Positions 34,690 through 45,077 of a DNA stretch of 63,367 nt are shown here, piece after piece. Each line of letters starts with the position of its first letter. The first letter of the stretch is position 1. The DNA comes from an uncultured Halieaceae bacterium (GTDB lineage Bacteria > Pseudomonadota > Gammaproteobacteria > Pseudomonadales > Halieaceae). The notes under the pieces were generated by a model. That model searched no databases and was not told where the DNA came from. It saw only the letters and a program-made list of their open reading frames with translations. The translations under genes and the position numbers were made by a program. The stretch is taken from positions 1 through 63,367 of the forward strand of contig CAJXNM010000014.1 in the NCBI GenBank assembly GCA_913057135.1, given 5' to 3'.

Positions 34690-35820
34690 TCATAACTCGC
34701 CTTGGCTTCGATAGCGGCTTTTGATGCTGCGCCCATCCCGGTGCATCACACTGTACAAGCGCAATTCACGGTCGGCAATCTCTACACTGGCATTCAGCAA
34801 AAACCACTCGCTATTGGTCATCAGGGAATCCCCAAGTTGCGACGTTTCACCGCCCGCGAACGCAAAGTCCGCCAAAAAGTCCTCAACACTTTGGATGTCT
34901 CCAGTGGCGCGCAGTTCGATCAAGCGCTGGGCATCCATGGCTGACAAAGGTTCCAGCAATCCATCAATGTTGAGACTGCGAATGACCGGTAGCGGCGCTG
35001 TTAACAGGTTTAACTTGCCACCCTCCTGCGGCCAAACGGTCACAAAGGGAGCTAATGCTTGGTAAAGCTCGGGGGTCATTCCCTGTACCGACCGCAACTC
35101 ACTGACACTGGCCAAAGGTTGATTCGCCGGTAAATAGCCAGGGTTTGCATTTCGATAGGCCTCAGCCTCAGCCCCCTCCAGCCGACGCTGCTCATCACTA
35201 TCGATGAAATCACTAATCGACTCGGTCAGCGCCATGGCCTGGGCTTGAGAAACCGGTACGCCCTCTAAGCTTTGCAACAATCGAATAAACTGGATTTGGC
35301 TGGGTGTGAAGCGGGCGGCCTCAGCATTGGCAGTGGCGCCACCCGTGGGGGGCGCTGGGGTATCCTCGTCTTCGTCATCCTCAGGATTGGGATCGGATGC
35401 ATCACCGCGGTCGGCGCCATCATTTGCATCATTGCTATCCGCAGACAACACCAGATTGTTGAGGTTAAACCGCCCCTGTAGATCCTCAAGTTGCCCCATC
35501 AACCAACCGCCCTCACCCAGTGCGTAAGGGGTTGCCTGAGTTGCCCAAAGTTCCGTCAGATCATCCCGCGGCGCCTCTCGCAGGGCGTCTTGATCCGCAT
35601 CATAACGCAGGGCTGTGGCAGCGAGTTCCTCGGCGCCTCGCAAATAAGCCCACCCTTGCTCCATTAGCAGAGCGTTACTGCTGCGTTGCAATTGCAGGGC
35701 AAAATCCCGCTGCAAACCCACCATGAGCGCGGCTGCTAGGGCGAACACCATCAGCGCAATAATAAGCGCGGCACCGCCCTGGCGGTGTGGCCCCAATGTC
35801 CTAGAGCGGCGGTAGAACAT
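34690..35820 (-). CDS. gspK: Type II secretion minor pseudopilin K
   Basis: This minor pseudopilin of 376 residues caps the pseudopilus tip with GspI and GspJ. The prepilin-like start RQGGAALIIALMVFALAAALMVGLQ is at residues 13-37; it lacks the usual Glu at position 5, which is normal for GspK. The large C-terminal domain includes ESISDFIDSDEQRR and NLLTAPLPVIRSL, and an Asp/Glu-rich insertion (DPNPEDDEDEDTPAPP). The frame opens to 35946, but ATG 35820 fits the family. It overlaps gspJ by 20 bases. Confidence 0.9.
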   Translation of the reverse strand: MFYRRSRTLGPHRQGGAALIIALMVFALAAALMVGLQRDFALQLQRSSNALLMEQGWAYLRGAEELAATALRYDADQDALREAPRDDLTELWATQATPYALGEGGWLMGQLEDLQGRFNLNNLVLSADSNDANDGADRGDASDPNPEDDEDEDTPAPPTGGATANAEAARFTPSQIQFIRLLQSLEGVPVSQAQAMALTESISDFIDSDEQRRLEGAEAEAYRNANPGYLPANQPLASVSELRSVQGMTPELYQALAPFVTVWPQEGGKLNLLTAPLPVIRSLNIDGLLEPLSAMDAQRLIELRATGDIQSVEDFLADFAFAGGETSQLGDSLMTNSEWFLLNASVEIADRELRLYSVMHRDGRSIKSRYRSQGEL

Positions 35821-36454
35821 ACAAGCGCTCCAGTTCACCCCAGCCTTCAATCTCAAATCGCACTTCCACCGCCACGGGCGGTTCAACAACCGTTCCCGGT
35901 TGCGACACGTCCGCAATCCAACTGTCTTGCCACAACCGCCGGTCAATATCGATACCCCGATTGACCCGAAGATTATTCGTGCTGGCTAGAAAGCGCACAT
36001 CAAACCCCTGAACCCGATCGATCAATACCGCCCGCCGAGGTTCGATAGGTCCCGATAAATCAAGCACCGGCCAGCTAAGGCGCACCAGCTGTTCATCTTC
36101 CAGTACGTAAGCCACCCGCTGCAGGGTGCTTCGGGGAATGTCTACCGTGTTGTGCCACCCCGCACGGGTAAAAGCCAGCATATGCTGGGCGAGTACCCCC
36201 CCTTCGAGGGCCGATGAGGGCTGTCCAAACTCATTGATAACGGGTCTATCTGCAAATTGACGGATGTCTCGGGATAGAACACTGAACGCCCGATTGACCT
36301 CGTGCATTCTCTCGGCTTGAGCACGGGCACCATCGACGCCACTGATCACTGCAGACAAGCTGGTGTAAGCAACCAGCGATACGAACGCGGTGATTGCCAT
36401 GGCAATGAGCACCTCGATCAGCGTAAAACCGTCGACCTGTCGATTAGAGCCCAT
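35801..36454 (-). CDS. gspJ: Type II secretion minor pseudopilin J
   Basis: This 217-residue minor pseudopilin carries the prepilin cleavage motif G|FTLIEVLIAMAITAFV near its start and the family feature RDIRQFADRPV near residue 60. It forms the pseudopilus tip with I and K. An in-frame GTG precedes ATG 36454 by 3 bases; the ATG is used because GGAGG lies 6 bases upstream. It overlaps gspI and gspK. Confidence 0.9.
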   Translation of the reverse strand: MGSNRQVDGFTLIEVLIAMAITAFVSLVAYTSLSAVISGVDGARAQAERMHEVNRAFSVLSRDIRQFADRPVINEFGQPSSALEGGVLAQHMLAFTRAGWHNTVDIPRSTLQRVAYVLEDEQLVRLSWPVLDLSGPIEPRRAVLIDRVQGFDVRFLASTNNLRVNRGIDIDRRLWQDSWIADVSQPGTVVEPPVAVEVRFEIEGWGELERLYVLPPL

Positions 36455-36848
36455 CACCTTCCTCCGGGGCGAAGAAGGCGGTTAACACTTGTAGTGGCTC
36501 ATTCTCCCCATCGGGCTCCAACGCCACTTTAATCTCAACCCTGACAAAGCCCGGCAGTTCCGTGTTTTCCGGCACAATCCACCAGTACCAATCTTGCTCG
36601 GCCAAACGGTATTCACCGTTCTGCACGGCTGTGGGAACCCGTTGCTGCTGATCGACGACTAGGCGCAACTCTGCCAACTTATTTGCTGCGACCCAACTGG
36701 CAAGGGTGCGCTCACGCAAATATCCCGCGCCGTCGATCTGCTGAATCAGTGAGAACAGCAGGGCCGGTAATGCCACAGCCACCACCGCCATAGCGACCAT
36801 CACCTCGACCAGGGTAAAGCCTTGCCGGCGTCGCCCGTTAGAACGCAT
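36444..36848 (-). CDS. gspI: Type II secretion minor pseudopilin I
   Basis: This 134-residue minor pseudopilin has the cleavage motif QG|FTLVEVMVAMAVVAVALPAL at residues 10-30 and the family feature ASWVAANKLAELRL. The GspI-J-K trimer starts pseudopilus assembly. It overlaps gspH by 11 bases and gspJ by 11. Confidence 0.92.
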   Translation of the reverse strand: MRSNGRRRQGFTLVEVMVAMAVVAVALPALLFSLIQQIDGAGYLRERTLASWVAANKLAELRLVVDQQQRVPTAVQNGEYRLAEQDWYWWIVPENTELPGFVRVEIKVALEPDGENEPLQVLTAFFAPEEGDGL

Positions 36849-37410
36849 CGTCGGTGGGTTCCTCGCCTTTTGGCATGATGGTCATTCGGCCAAATAAATC
36901 CCAGCGCAGTCGATACAGGAGGTCACCGGTACGGCGGTCAACCCAATCGAGTTCACCCTCAGTGATCTCACCGCCGGCGAATAACTGAATTTGAGGGGGC
37001 GGATTAAGCTCAGGATCCCGCGGCGCGATCGCCCTGTCGGGCAAACCCACCAAGCTCAACACCAAATCGACGTCTCGTTGAAAGCGAAAAGGCTCAAGCA
37101 CATCCGCGCTGCCCCGGGGTTCAGACCAGCCCTGGTCATATCGCCTCAACCAGTGGCCGACATAGCGCGTTTCCCCATCTTCAATGCGACGCTCAAGAAA
37201 CAAACCGTGATCGGCACCCGAGAATTCCGCCTCTGACTGGGCATAACCCAAGGTTGCCGCCAACTGTCTTACCTCCTGCTCACGCTCTAAGTCAGCGCCA
37301 CCAGAACCCACATTTAAACTCACCACTGAGGTCAGCAGCACGACGACCATGACAGCGACCAGCAGCTCCACCAAACTGAAACCTTGCTGTTGGCGATGGG
37401 CATGAGTCAT
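36838..37410 (-). CDS. gspH: Type II secretion minor pseudopilin H
   Basis: This 190-residue minor pseudopilin has the cleavage motif QG|FSLVELLVAVMVVVLLTSVV at residues 9-30, followed by LAATLGYAQSEAEFSGADHGLFL, typical of GspH. It is downstream of gspG by 24 bases and sits on the tip side of the pseudopilus. Confidence 0.92.
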   Translation of the reverse strand: MTHAHRQQQGFSLVELLVAVMVVVLLTSVVSLNVGSGGADLEREQEVRQLAATLGYAQSEAEFSGADHGLFLERRIEDGETRYVGHWLRRYDQGWSEPRGSADVLEPFRFQRDVDLVLSLVGLPDRAIAPRDPELNPPPQIQLFAGGEITEGELDWVDRRTGDLLYRLRWDLFGRMTIMPKGEEPTDDAF

Positions 37411-37434
37411 GGCAGAACCGGCGTGAGAACCGAT

Positions 37435-37866
37435 TTACTCGGTATCGGCGTTCCAGTTACCGATATCGGCGCTCTGGTCTTCACCACCGGGCAAGCCGTC
37501 GGCACCTAAACTGTAGATATCCACCTCGCCGTTCTCTCCCGGGGACAAATAGAGATACTCTCGACCCCAAGGATCTACAGGCACCTCGGTGAGGTAACCC
37601 CCTTTTTTGAAATTACGCGGCTCGGGCTCCAGCGTGCTGGGTTGCACGAGGGCAACCAGGCCCTGCTCAGTGGTGGGATACACGTAGTTGTCGAGCCGGT
37701 AGATCTTCAGCGCGGTTTCGATGGCCTTAAAGTCCGCTTGCACTTTTTGTAGTCGGGCGTCATCGGCGGAATTCAACACCGTGGGTGCAACGACACTAAT
37801 CAATAAACCCATGATGACCAGTACCACTAGAATCTCGATCAGCGAAAAACCCTGTTGCCTTTGCAT
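37435..37866 (-). CDS. gspG: Type II secretion major pseudopilin G
   Basis: This 143-residue major pseudopilin builds the pseudopilus shaft. The cleavage site is QG|FSLIEILVVLVIMGLLISVVAPTV, with Glu5 after cleavage. The C-terminal calcium-loop region is marked by VDPWGREYLYLSPGENGEVDIYSLGADG and GDIGNW-like ending, typical of GspG. Length is normal. Confidence 0.96.
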   Translation of the reverse strand: MQRQQGFSLIEILVVLVIMGLLISVVAPTVLNSADDARLQKVQADFKAIETALKIYRLDNYVYPTTEQGLVALVQPSTLEPEPRNFKKGGYLTEVPVDPWGREYLYLSPGENGEVDIYSLGADGLPGGEDQSADIGNWNADTE

Positions 37867-37870
37867 CCTC

Positions 37871-39091
37871 TTACCTCACCATCGTGTTCAAATCAAAGAT
37901 TGGCATTAATATCGCCATAACTATAGTGAGTACTAACCCACCCATTACAACCACCATCATTGGCTCGAATAACCCCATAACCGTACCGAGGGTCATTTCA
38001 AGTTCACGCTCTTGGTTTGTCGCCGAGCGCGCCAACATCGTCTCCAAGTCACCACTGGTCTCACCGGATGCCACCATATGGACCATCATCGGCGGGAAAA
38101 AAGCTTCTTGGGCCAGGGCCCGGTTCAAACTACTGCCCTCTTGAACACGAACTGCAACGTGTTTTGCCGCATCACGCAACACCAGGTTACCCATCACCGC
38201 ACCGGCAATACGCAACGCGTCGAGTAAGGGCACACCACTGGCCATTAAAATACTCAGCGTAGACGAAAAGCGCGCGGTGTCCATACTGGTGATAACCCCT
38301 CGAATACCAGGTACTTTGAGCAATAAGCCATGCCAGTGTCGACGCCGTTTAGGCTCTTTAATCAACTGTTGAAAGCCGACGACCCCGATCACGATAGCAA
38401 TGAACATGACCACACCGTAGGCCTGAAGAAAATCGCTGGTGGCGATAAGGGCTACGGTGAGTGGTGGTAGCGCTTTCTTCGTGTGAGTAAAAATACCCAC
38501 CAACTCAGGCACCACAAACACCATGAGCGCTGTCACCACGGCGATGGCCACAGCCACCAACACGAACGGATAAATCATGGCCATCTTTAGCTTTTGGGCC
38601 GTGTGCTGACTGTTTTCGGTGTAGTCTGCCAACTGCTCAAGCACGGGCGCTAACTGTCCAGCTTGCTCCCCCGCATGCACCATAGCCCGATACATATCAC
38701 CAAAGGCCTGAGGGTACTGGGCCATTGAATCAGCAAGGGTGTAACCCTCTGCCACTTTTGAACGTACCTGTAACAAAATGGCTTTGGTTTTGGCCTTTCG
38801 GGTCTGCTCTGCTGCGGCTTGCAAACATTCATCGAGGGGCAGCGAAGACGCCACCAAAGTGGCTAGTTGCCTTGTGATAAGCGAGACCTCGGAAGCACTT
38901 AAGCCTGGTCTGAACAACTGCAGTGAGAACTTGCTACCGCCACCCGATCGGGTGTTCGCTTCAACCACTTCAACGGGACGCAGTTGCTTAGCCCGCAGCT
39001 GGCTTCGGATCTGGCGCTCTGAATCACCCTCGAGTACGCCCTTGACCAGCTTGCCGGCGCTGTTCAGTGCTTTGTAGCGGTATGCGGACAT
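37871..39091 (-). CDS. gspF: Type II secretion inner membrane platform protein F
   Basis: This 406-residue polytopic inner membrane protein has two similar T2SSF domains, each ending in hydrophobic segments, with RQLATLVASSLPLDECLQA, MAMIYPFVLVAVAIAV and the last helix PMMVVVMGGLVLTIVMAILMPIF. It is the platform core on which GspE works. Start ATG 39091 is 3 bases after the gspE stop. Confidence 0.96.
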   Translation of the reverse strand: MSAYRYKALNSAGKLVKGVLEGDSERQIRSQLRAKQLRPVEVVEANTRSGGGSKFSLQLFRPGLSASEVSLITRQLATLVASSLPLDECLQAAAEQTRKAKTKAILLQVRSKVAEGYTLADSMAQYPQAFGDMYRAMVHAGEQAGQLAPVLEQLADYTENSQHTAQKLKMAMIYPFVLVAVAIAVVTALMVFVVPELVGIFTHTKKALPPLTVALIATSDFLQAYGVVMFIAIVIGVVGFQQLIKEPKRRRHWHGLLLKVPGIRGVITSMDTARFSSTLSILMASGVPLLDALRIAGAVMGNLVLRDAAKHVAVRVQEGSSLNRALAQEAFFPPMMVHMVASGETSGDLETMLARSATNQERELEMTLGTVMGLFEPMMVVVMGGLVLTIVMAILMPIFDLNTMVR

Positions 39092-39094
39092 GGT

Positions 39095-40657
39095 CTATTT
39101 CACCGCTGTAACGCGGAGCACCTCTTCGACGCTGGTTTCACCCGCCAAAATTCGGCGTCGACCATCAGCATCAATCCCGGGGTAGCGTTTTCGGGCTTCC
39201 GCTAACATAGTTTGCTCTCCCGCGCCCTCGTGGATCATTTGGCGCAGGTCGTCATCTATTTCGATGAGTTCATAAATACCCGTGCGGCCCCGATAACCCG
39301 TATGGTTACACTCGGCGCAGTCACCGGGTCGATACAGGGTAATTGGTTCATCGGGGCCTACCTGCAATAAGCTTCGCTCGGTAGCACTGGGCTCCGTGGG
39401 TACACGACAGTTCTTGCACAACAGCCGAACAAGGCGTTGAGCCATGACCCCAAGCAGAGAGGAGGACAACAGGAACGGCTCAACACCCATGTCCTGCAGG
39501 CGAGTCACGGCACCGATGGCAGTATTGGTATGAAGCGTTGAGAGTACCAAGTGACCCGTGAGCGACGCCTGAACCGCAATTTCGGCGGTCTCAAGATCGC
39601 GAATTTCCCCCACCATCACCACATCGGGGTCCTGTCGCAAAATAGCGCGCAAGCCCCGAGCAAAGGTCATGTCAACTTTCGTATTGACCTGTGTTTGGCC
39701 AACCCCCGGCAACATATATTCGATAGGATCCTCAATAGTGAGGATGTTTCGGGAGCTCTGGTTGATGCTGGATAAGCCCGCATACAGCGTGGTGGTCTTA
39801 CCTGAACCGGTGGGGCCGGTTACCAAGATAATGCCGTGTGGACTCAGCAGGGCCTTACGGTAAGCACTGTAAACCTGCTCGTTCATGTTGAGCTGGGTTA
39901 ACTCTAGCTGACCCGCCTGTTTATCGAGCAATCGGAGCACAACCCGCTCACCGTGCGCCGAGGGAATCGTGGACATGCGGATATCGATAGCATGTCCAGC
40001 AATACGCACCGATATTCGCCCATCCTGGGGAATGCGCTTCTCGGCAATATCGAGCTTTGCCATAACCTTCAAACGCGATACCAGCAGTGGTGCCAACATA
40101 CGTTTCGGCGACAGCACCTCGTTTAAGACACCATCTACTCGGTATCGGATACTGAGACGATCCTCGAAGGTCTCAATATGAATATCCGATGCCTGCTCCT
40201 TAACCGCCTGAGATAACACTGCATTGATCAAGCGAATAATGGGGGCGTCATCCTCAGCGTCCATAAGGTCGCCAAGATCCGGAATTTCATCAACCAACTT
40301 GCTCAGATCGACATCGGCACTGATGTCCTCTGCCATTTGGGCTGCTTCGTTATTGGTGCGTTGATAGGCAAGGGTTAAACGACGCTGAAAATCCGTTGGC
40401 TCGACCGCCTGCACGTCAAAAGCGACACCCGTAAACCGTCGAACTTCCAGTAATGTATCGATCTGCAGCGGTGGCAAATAACAGACCGTGGTTTGATTGC
40501 CCTCCCGCTCCAGTAGCACGCCCTTTGCCTTGGCGTAGCTGAAGGGAAGTAAACCCAATGCGGTTGCTTGAGAGTCGATAATTTCCGCAGCGTCAGCGGC
40601 GCCGGACTCCAGTCCGTCAACAGCACTGGAGAGGGATTCAGCGAGGGCCTCGGTCAC
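39095..40657 (-). CDS. gspE: Type II secretion ATPase E
   Basis: This 520-residue cytoplasmic ATPase powers pseudopilus assembly. Walker A is [11 protein letters not shown] near residues 279-289, followed by Asp box [14 protein letters not shown], Walker [17 protein letters not shown] and His box [12 protein letters not shown]. Two CxxC pairs (CKNC, CAEC near residues 413 and 446) form the zinc site of GspE. The start overlaps gspD by 4 bases. Confidence 0.97.
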   Translation of the reverse strand: MTEALAESLSSAVDGLESGAADAAEIIDSQATALGLLPFSYAKAKGVLLEREGNQTTVCYLPPLQIDTLLEVRRFTGVAFDVQAVEPTDFQRRLTLAYQRTNNEAAQMAEDISADVDLSKLVDEIPDLGDLMDAEDDAPIIRLINAVLSQAVKEQASDIHIETFEDRLSIRYRVDGVLNEVLSPKRMLAPLLVSRLKVMAKLDIAEKRIPQDGRISVRIAGHAIDIRMSTIPSAHGERVVLRLLDKQAGQLELTQLNMNEQVYSAYRKALLSPHGIILVTGPTGSGKTTTLYAGLSSINQSSRNILTIEDPIEYMLPGVGQTQVNTKVDMTFARGLRAILRQDPDVVMVGEIRDLETAEIAVQASLTGHLVLSTLHTNTAIGAVTRLQDMGVEPFLLSSSLLGVMAQRLVRLLCKNCRVPTEPSATERSLLQVGPDEPITLYRPGDCAECNHTGYRGRTGIYELIEIDDDLRQMIHEGAGEQTMLAEARKRYPGIDADGRRRILAGETSVEEVLRVTAVK

Positions 40658-42702
40658 TGGTCCGTACCCTGCTCATCGATCTGTTCATCGGCCTCGGGTA
40701 ACTGCTCAATCTGCTGTGCCCACTCGGGCACCACCGGCAGATTGCCGTTATCGAGGAACATCAAACCGCGCTCACGACGTTCCAGCTGCTGGTCGCGAAT
40801 GAAGCGATATTTTTCAGCGGTAGCACCACGCAGATCTTCATCACTCCTCACAATCGTGGGCTTAATGAACACCAGCAAATTCGATTTGGTCACTGACACT
40901 GTGTCGCTTCGGAACAATCGACCCAACAGGGGTATGTCGGACAATAGTGGAACCCCCTGCTGACTGTCTTGCACATCGTCCTTGACCAAACCGCCCAGGA
41001 CAACAATATCGCCATCTTTTGCCAACACTTTGGTCTCGATTTTGCGCTCATTGGTAATCACATCGGAGGCGCGCAGGAGCTGTGCCGTACTCACACTCGA
41101 CACCTCTTGCACAATATCGAGCACAACAGAATCGCCCTCGTTCACCTGCGGTGTCACCTGTAAGGTGACCCCCACATTTTGCCGCTCAATGGTTTGGAAC
41201 GGGTTCTGGACATTGCCAGCGCCGCCGGTATTGGTGAACGACCCCGTAACAAAGGGCACCTGTTGACCAACTGTAATAAACGCCTCTTGGTTGTCGAGGG
41301 TTAGCAAGCTGGGGGTAGACAGGATATTGGCATTACCTTGGGTTTCTAGTGCATTGAGAATGACCGCCATCGTCAAATCCGAATCAACCACGCCCCATCC
41401 AAGGGTCGCACCGGGGCTTTGCGCCAGGGCACCGGCAACATTGCCCACGTTAATATCGTTGCTGGTGACACCGTTGTCATCGGCACCGGGAATAATAGCC
41501 CCCGCAAGCTCCGCATTGCGGGACAAGCGCGAGCTGTCGGCACTGATATTGCTGCCGAAAATACCGCTATCATTTGAGAACAACCATTGCAGACCGAGCT
41601 CTTGGCCCTCGGAAAATTCCATTTCAACAATGATGGCCTCGACCAACACCTGGGCTCGACGAATATCCAAGCGATGGATAACCGCTTCAAGGGCTGCCAT
41701 TTCGTCCGCATCTGCGGTAATAATGAGTGCGTTGGTACCCTCATCGGCTTCGATGGTGGAATTACTGTTGGATGAGCGCTGACGATTGCCCTCGTCGTCG
41801 AGCCGTGTGATGTTCTGCATCACACGGGTTAGCACCTCGGCGATCTCCACAGCGTTGGCATACTCCAGGTACATCACCTTGACGTTTCCGCTCTGCTCCA
41901 GGGGCGTATCAAGGTAATTGATAAGCTCACGTACCCGCTCAGCACTGAGCTCGTCGGCGGTCACAACAACGCTGTTGGTGCGCTTGTCCGCAACCAGCGT
42001 AAGTTCTTTGTCCGCATCGCCGCCTTCAGAGTTGCGGGACTCCTCGAGGGTCTTGAGCATATTGACGACATCTTCAGCAACGCCGTATTTCAGCTTGATC
42101 ACCTGTGTCGTCTGCACCGCCGAGCGGTCCATACGATTGATAATCTCGAGCACCCGGGAAATATTCGAGCGGATATCAGAGATAATAATGGCGTTAGACG
42201 GGGCGTACGCCGCCAAGTGCGCCTGCTGCGGCACGAGTGGTCGCAATACCGGTATTAACTTCGCAGCAGATACGTTCTCGAGTCGCACCACCTGGGTCAC
42301 ATACTCATCGTTCATGAGCGTATCGTCTGTGTCACCGACGGGTACCGGGGCCGATCGCGCGTCTTTGTTCTGAATAACTCGAATTACCTGGCCACTGCGC
42401 ACCGCCGTATAACCATGCACATCGAGAATCGACAGGAACAAATCATAAAGCTCGGCTTTGCTCACGGGTTTCGATGAAATGACCTTCACCTCACCACGAA
42501 CGTTAGGATCCACCACAATCGTTGTGCCAGTAACATCGGCAACGAACTTAATGAATTCCTGTATGTCGGTGTTTTTCAGGTTAACCGTAAACTCCTGGGC
42601 ACGGAGCTCAGCTACCGGTTGCAGCAACACCACCGCAAGCGCAAGCACAGTCGACGTGCTGCGGATAACGGTCTTACATGTCGAGGTTAATCGTACCCAC
42701 AT
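40654..42702 (-). CDS. gspD: Type II secretion secretin D
   Basis: This 682-residue outer membrane secretin forms the exit channel. A signal peptide ends at LRA, followed by N0 ([22 protein letters not shown]), N1-N3 domains (repeats of [12 protein letters not shown] and [13 protein letters not shown] type) and the secretin core with [32 protein letters not shown] and a [16 protein letters not shown] motif. The tail (about 60 residues) is acidic. It follows gspC by 11 bases. Confidence 0.97.
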   Translation of the reverse strand: MWVRLTSTCKTVIRSTSTVLALAVVLLQPVAELRAQEFTVNLKNTDIQEFIKFVADVTGTTIVVDPNVRGEVKVISSKPVSKAELYDLFLSILDVHGYTAVRSGQVIRVIQNKDARSAPVPVGDTDDTLMNDEYVTQVVRLENVSAAKLIPVLRPLVPQQAHLAAYAPSNAIIISDIRSNISRVLEIINRMDRSAVQTTQVIKLKYGVAEDVVNMLKTLEESRNSEGGDADKELTLVADKRTNSVVVTADELSAERVRELINYLDTPLEQSGNVKVMYLEYANAVEIAEVLTRVMQNITRLDDEGNRQRSSNSNSTIEADEGTNALIITADADEMAALEAVIHRLDIRRAQVLVEAIIVEMEFSEGQELGLQWLFSNDSGIFGSNISADSSRLSRNAELAGAIIPGADDNGVTSNDINVGNVAGALAQSPGATLGWGVVDSDLTMAVILNALETQGNANILSTPSLLTLDNQEAFITVGQQVPFVTGSFTNTGGAGNVQNPFQTIERQNVGVTLQVTPQVNEGDSVVLDIVQEVSSVSTAQLLRASDVITNERKIETKVLAKDGDIVVLGGLVKDDVQDSQQGVPLLSDIPLLGRLFRSDTVSVTKSNLLVFIKPTIVRSDEDLRGATAEKYRFIRDQQLERRERGLMFLDNGNLPVVPEWAQQIEQLPEADEQIDEQGTDQ

Positions 42703-42713
42703 TGGGTGTACTC

Positions 42714-43715
42714 CTACTGAATATCGGTGAGGCTGATCGAAACCGTGATCATGGTACCACTGCGCTCAACTTCGAATGTGGCATCGGTGGTATCACGCAT
42801 TAACTGATAGAGACGCACGGTGTTGCTGGGATCGGCTAGCGAGTAACCATTGATGGCGGTGACGATATCACCGCGTTGAAAGCCCAGCTGCGCAAACTGC
42901 TCTGCGTCGCGACCCGGGGATAAACGATAACCGCGCAAGCCACCGTTCTCTCGTACCGCAGCAATTCGCACCAGATCACGCAGTGCATCGGGGTTTTTGT
43001 AGAGCTGAGCGCGATAATCTGACGCCAGTGCAATCGCTTCTTCATCGCTCACACGGACGTTTGAGGGCTTCTCACTGTCCTTAGCAGTGCGCGCCAGCTC
43101 ACGCTCAGCCACGTCACTGAATTCATCCTTATCAAACAACTTGAGTAACTCGTAAGTGCCGTTGTTGTCGATAACCACCTGTTTAGCCATGACTTTGGCC
43201 AAACTCACCGAGCCCGCCGCCGGCAGCTTATCCCCAACCGAGTAATTGGCTTGAGCACCTTTTGCCGCAATGATGACAGTGCCTAAACCATCTTCAGAAG
43301 ATGCCAAGATACCCGTGAGCTTCAGATCAAGGCGGGTCTCACGGGCGCCTTGCTCAATACCGTCCCGATCCCCTTTCAACTCTGGCGTAGCAAGTTCTGG
43401 GGCCGCAGACTCGTTGGTAGGATCGCCAAATAGACCCAGGCCCAACATACTGTCGAGATCGACGTCTACACGCTGCCGACTAGCTTGGACAACCGTGACT
43501 GGGTTAATGATGTCGGCATCCTGCGCTTGCGTGGAAGCGCCGGGCCAAACCGCCCAGAATGCGCTCACAAGATTCACCAACGCCCACAAACCGAAGATGA
43601 CGACCAACAGCTGTTGCAAGCGTCGCAGGTGTGTAGGCTGCGACAATGCGACAACCATTACGCGCAAATAGTGCACGACGGGGTCTAAGGAGTCTCTGGT
43701 GAGTTGGCGTGGCAT
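42714..43715 (-). CDS. gspC: Type II secretion system protein C
   Basis: This 333-residue bitopic inner membrane protein links the platform with the secretin. There is one N-terminal helix (LQQLLVVIFGLWALVNLVSAFWAV), a homology region at about 120-185 (ETRLDLKLTGILASSEDGLGTVIIA) and a C-terminal PDZ domain (residues about 245-330; FAQLGFQRGDIVTAINGYSL). It starts the gspCDEFGHIJKLMN operon. Confidence 0.94.
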   Translation of the reverse strand: MPRQLTRDSLDPVVHYLRVMVVALSQPTHLRRLQQLLVVIFGLWALVNLVSAFWAVWPGASTQAQDADIINPVTVVQASRQRVDVDLDSMLGLGLFGDPTNESAAPELATPELKGDRDGIEQGARETRLDLKLTGILASSEDGLGTVIIAAKGAQANYSVGDKLPAAGSVSLAKVMAKQVVIDNNGTYELLKLFDKDEFSDVAERELARTAKDSEKPSNVRVSDEEAIALASDYRAQLYKNPDALRDLVRIAAVRENGGLRGYRLSPGRDAEQFAQLGFQRGDIVTAINGYSLADPSNTVRLYQLMRDTTDATFEVERSGTMITVSISLTDIQ

Positions 43716-43734
43716 CTTTTCCCAATAGGATGTG

Positions 43735-43746
43735 GCGTAGCTACGC
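43735..43746 (-). promoter_or_regulatory. Palindrome upstream of gspC
   Basis: A perfect 12-bp palindrome, GCGTAGCTACGC, lies 20 bases upstream of the gspC ATG, flanked by further TACG-type repeats. It could be an operator for the T2SS operon or a structure in the leader. There is no known consensus match and the role is open. The rest of the 162-base gap between the GAF-GGDEF gene and gspC has no clear promoter. Confidence 0.4.
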
Positions 43747-43877
43747 TACGACCTACTCCGTGCGTAAACCCGCAAGTAAATGGCAAATCTATGACAATGA
43801 CATGACGGTACCCTGCGACACCCGTCTGCACCAGATTGATGGCTCAAGGTGTGAGCTCCATCACCTCTAGGGCCCTA

Positions 43878-45026
43878 TTATTCACTATCGGCGATCGTGT
43901 GAGAAGATTCAGAGTCTATTGAGCCTCGCTGGTGGTTGTCAGCAGCCATAGCGATAGTGGCCACAGCCTGCTGCACTGCACCCGTCAGGTGTTTAGGCTC
44001 AATCTCAGTGGGGTACATAACCAGGTAGCCTACCGCCGGATCAATTTCAACTAAGCCACCCCTACCGTCATCTAAGGTGTGACCACGCAGGTCGGTTTCG
44101 TATCGCAGTGCCACATCCGGAACCACCGTAGCGGGTGCATCGACCATTAACACCGCGAAACTGAAGGTGCCAATCCGAGCCATGGTGTCGGTGGCGCGCA
44201 AGCTACCAGCCACCCGAGTCGCAATATCGGACAGGACTTTGTTCTGTAAATGCCGCTGAGACAAGTTGCCCATCCCACTCAAGCCCTCGAGCGCAATAGT
44301 GACCAGTGCCACAGCCTGATCATTCCTCTGCGCTCGCCCCAACTCCCGCTCAAGCGCCTGCTCTAGCCCCGCGCGATTGGCCACCTGGGTAACCGGATCA
44401 ACGAGCATCAGTTCAGCACTTATCTGTGTGCTGGCGGCGCGGCGTAACACGACCGGGAAAAACACACCAAAATCGTCAAGCAAGGCTAACTCATGGGGCG
44501 TCTGCAGCGCGGGGGCATTGGGGTCTGCGCAGACGATAGCGCCTACAACAATATGGTCTTCAACAATGGGAATCGCCAGTACCGAACGACTCATACTGTC
44601 GGGCACAACCCCCAAATCTTCAGCTTGCTGCGCTGTAAACCATTTATGGCTTGCAGGTTCACCGAACAGCGAGGTCACAACATCGGAGTCGGGAGTGAGG
44701 TGCAGCTGATCACCGGCACTCGAGCGATCAGGGAACAATCGCGCAATCTCTCCAACAGGGTCGTGCAAGACAAACCTGACGCTGTCCGACTGCAACAGGC
44801 ATGACATCCCCGCCACCCCCTCTGCGATCAGCGCATCGACTCGATCAACCTCCACCAAGGCCCTTTGCAGATGTTGGAGCTGCCGCCAAAAAGAAGTATC
44901 GATGGCAAAGGGCGAGGCAAGCGAAAGGTCTTGGTCCACATCAGTCGGCAGCCCCAACACGATTTCCTCTATCGCAGCGCCATCCTTGAGGGATTCTGAT
45001 GGATCTGGGTTGTGCTCTTTCGTCAT
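43878..45026 (-). CDS. GAF plus degenerate GGDEF domain protein
   Basis: This 382-residue soluble protein has a GAF-like sensor domain at about 55-205 and a GGDEF-like domain at about 215-365 (LMLVDPVTQVANRAGLEQALERELGRAQR). The GGDEF loop itself reads RIGTFSFAVL (about residues 283-292), so the catalytic Gly-Gly-Asp/Glu-Glu-Phe set is missing and it is unlikely to make cyclic di-GMP. It may act as a sensor or scaffold. It is upstream of gspC on the same strand and divergent from the thiamine operon. Confidence 0.78.
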   Translation of the reverse strand: MTKEHNPDPSESLKDGAAIEEIVLGLPTDVDQDLSLASPFAIDTSFWRQLQHLQRALVEVDRVDALIAEGVAGMSCLLQSDSVRFVLHDPVGEIARLFPDRSSAGDQLHLTPDSDVVTSLFGEPASHKWFTAQQAEDLGVVPDSMSRSVLAIPIVEDHIVVGAIVCADPNAPALQTPHELALLDDFGVFFPVVLRRAASTQISAELMLVDPVTQVANRAGLEQALERELGRAQRNDQAVALVTIALEGLSGMGNLSQRHLQNKVLSDIATRVAGSLRATDTMARIGTFSFAVLMVDAPATVVPDVALRYETDLRGHTLDDGRGGLVEIDPAVGYLVMYPTEIEPKHLTGAVQQAVATIAMAADNHQRGSIDSESSHTIADSE

Positions 45027-45062
45027 GCCTCGGGGTCCTGTGCGCGGGTACCAGAATATCGC

Positions 45063-45068
45063 TATACT
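45063..45068 (+). promoter_or_regulatory. Probable -10 box of the thiamine operon
   Basis: TATACT at 45063-45068 lies 10 bases before the TPP riboswitch P1 helix, which fits a transcription start near 45075. No good -35 box is seen at the expected distance. The call rests on position. Confidence 0.5.
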
Positions 45069-45077
45069 ATCGCGGAA

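Noticed and set aside
44155-44190. Active diguanylate cyclase call for the GAF-GGDEF protein
   Set aside because: The catalytic loop reads GTFSF, not GGDEF or GGEEF.
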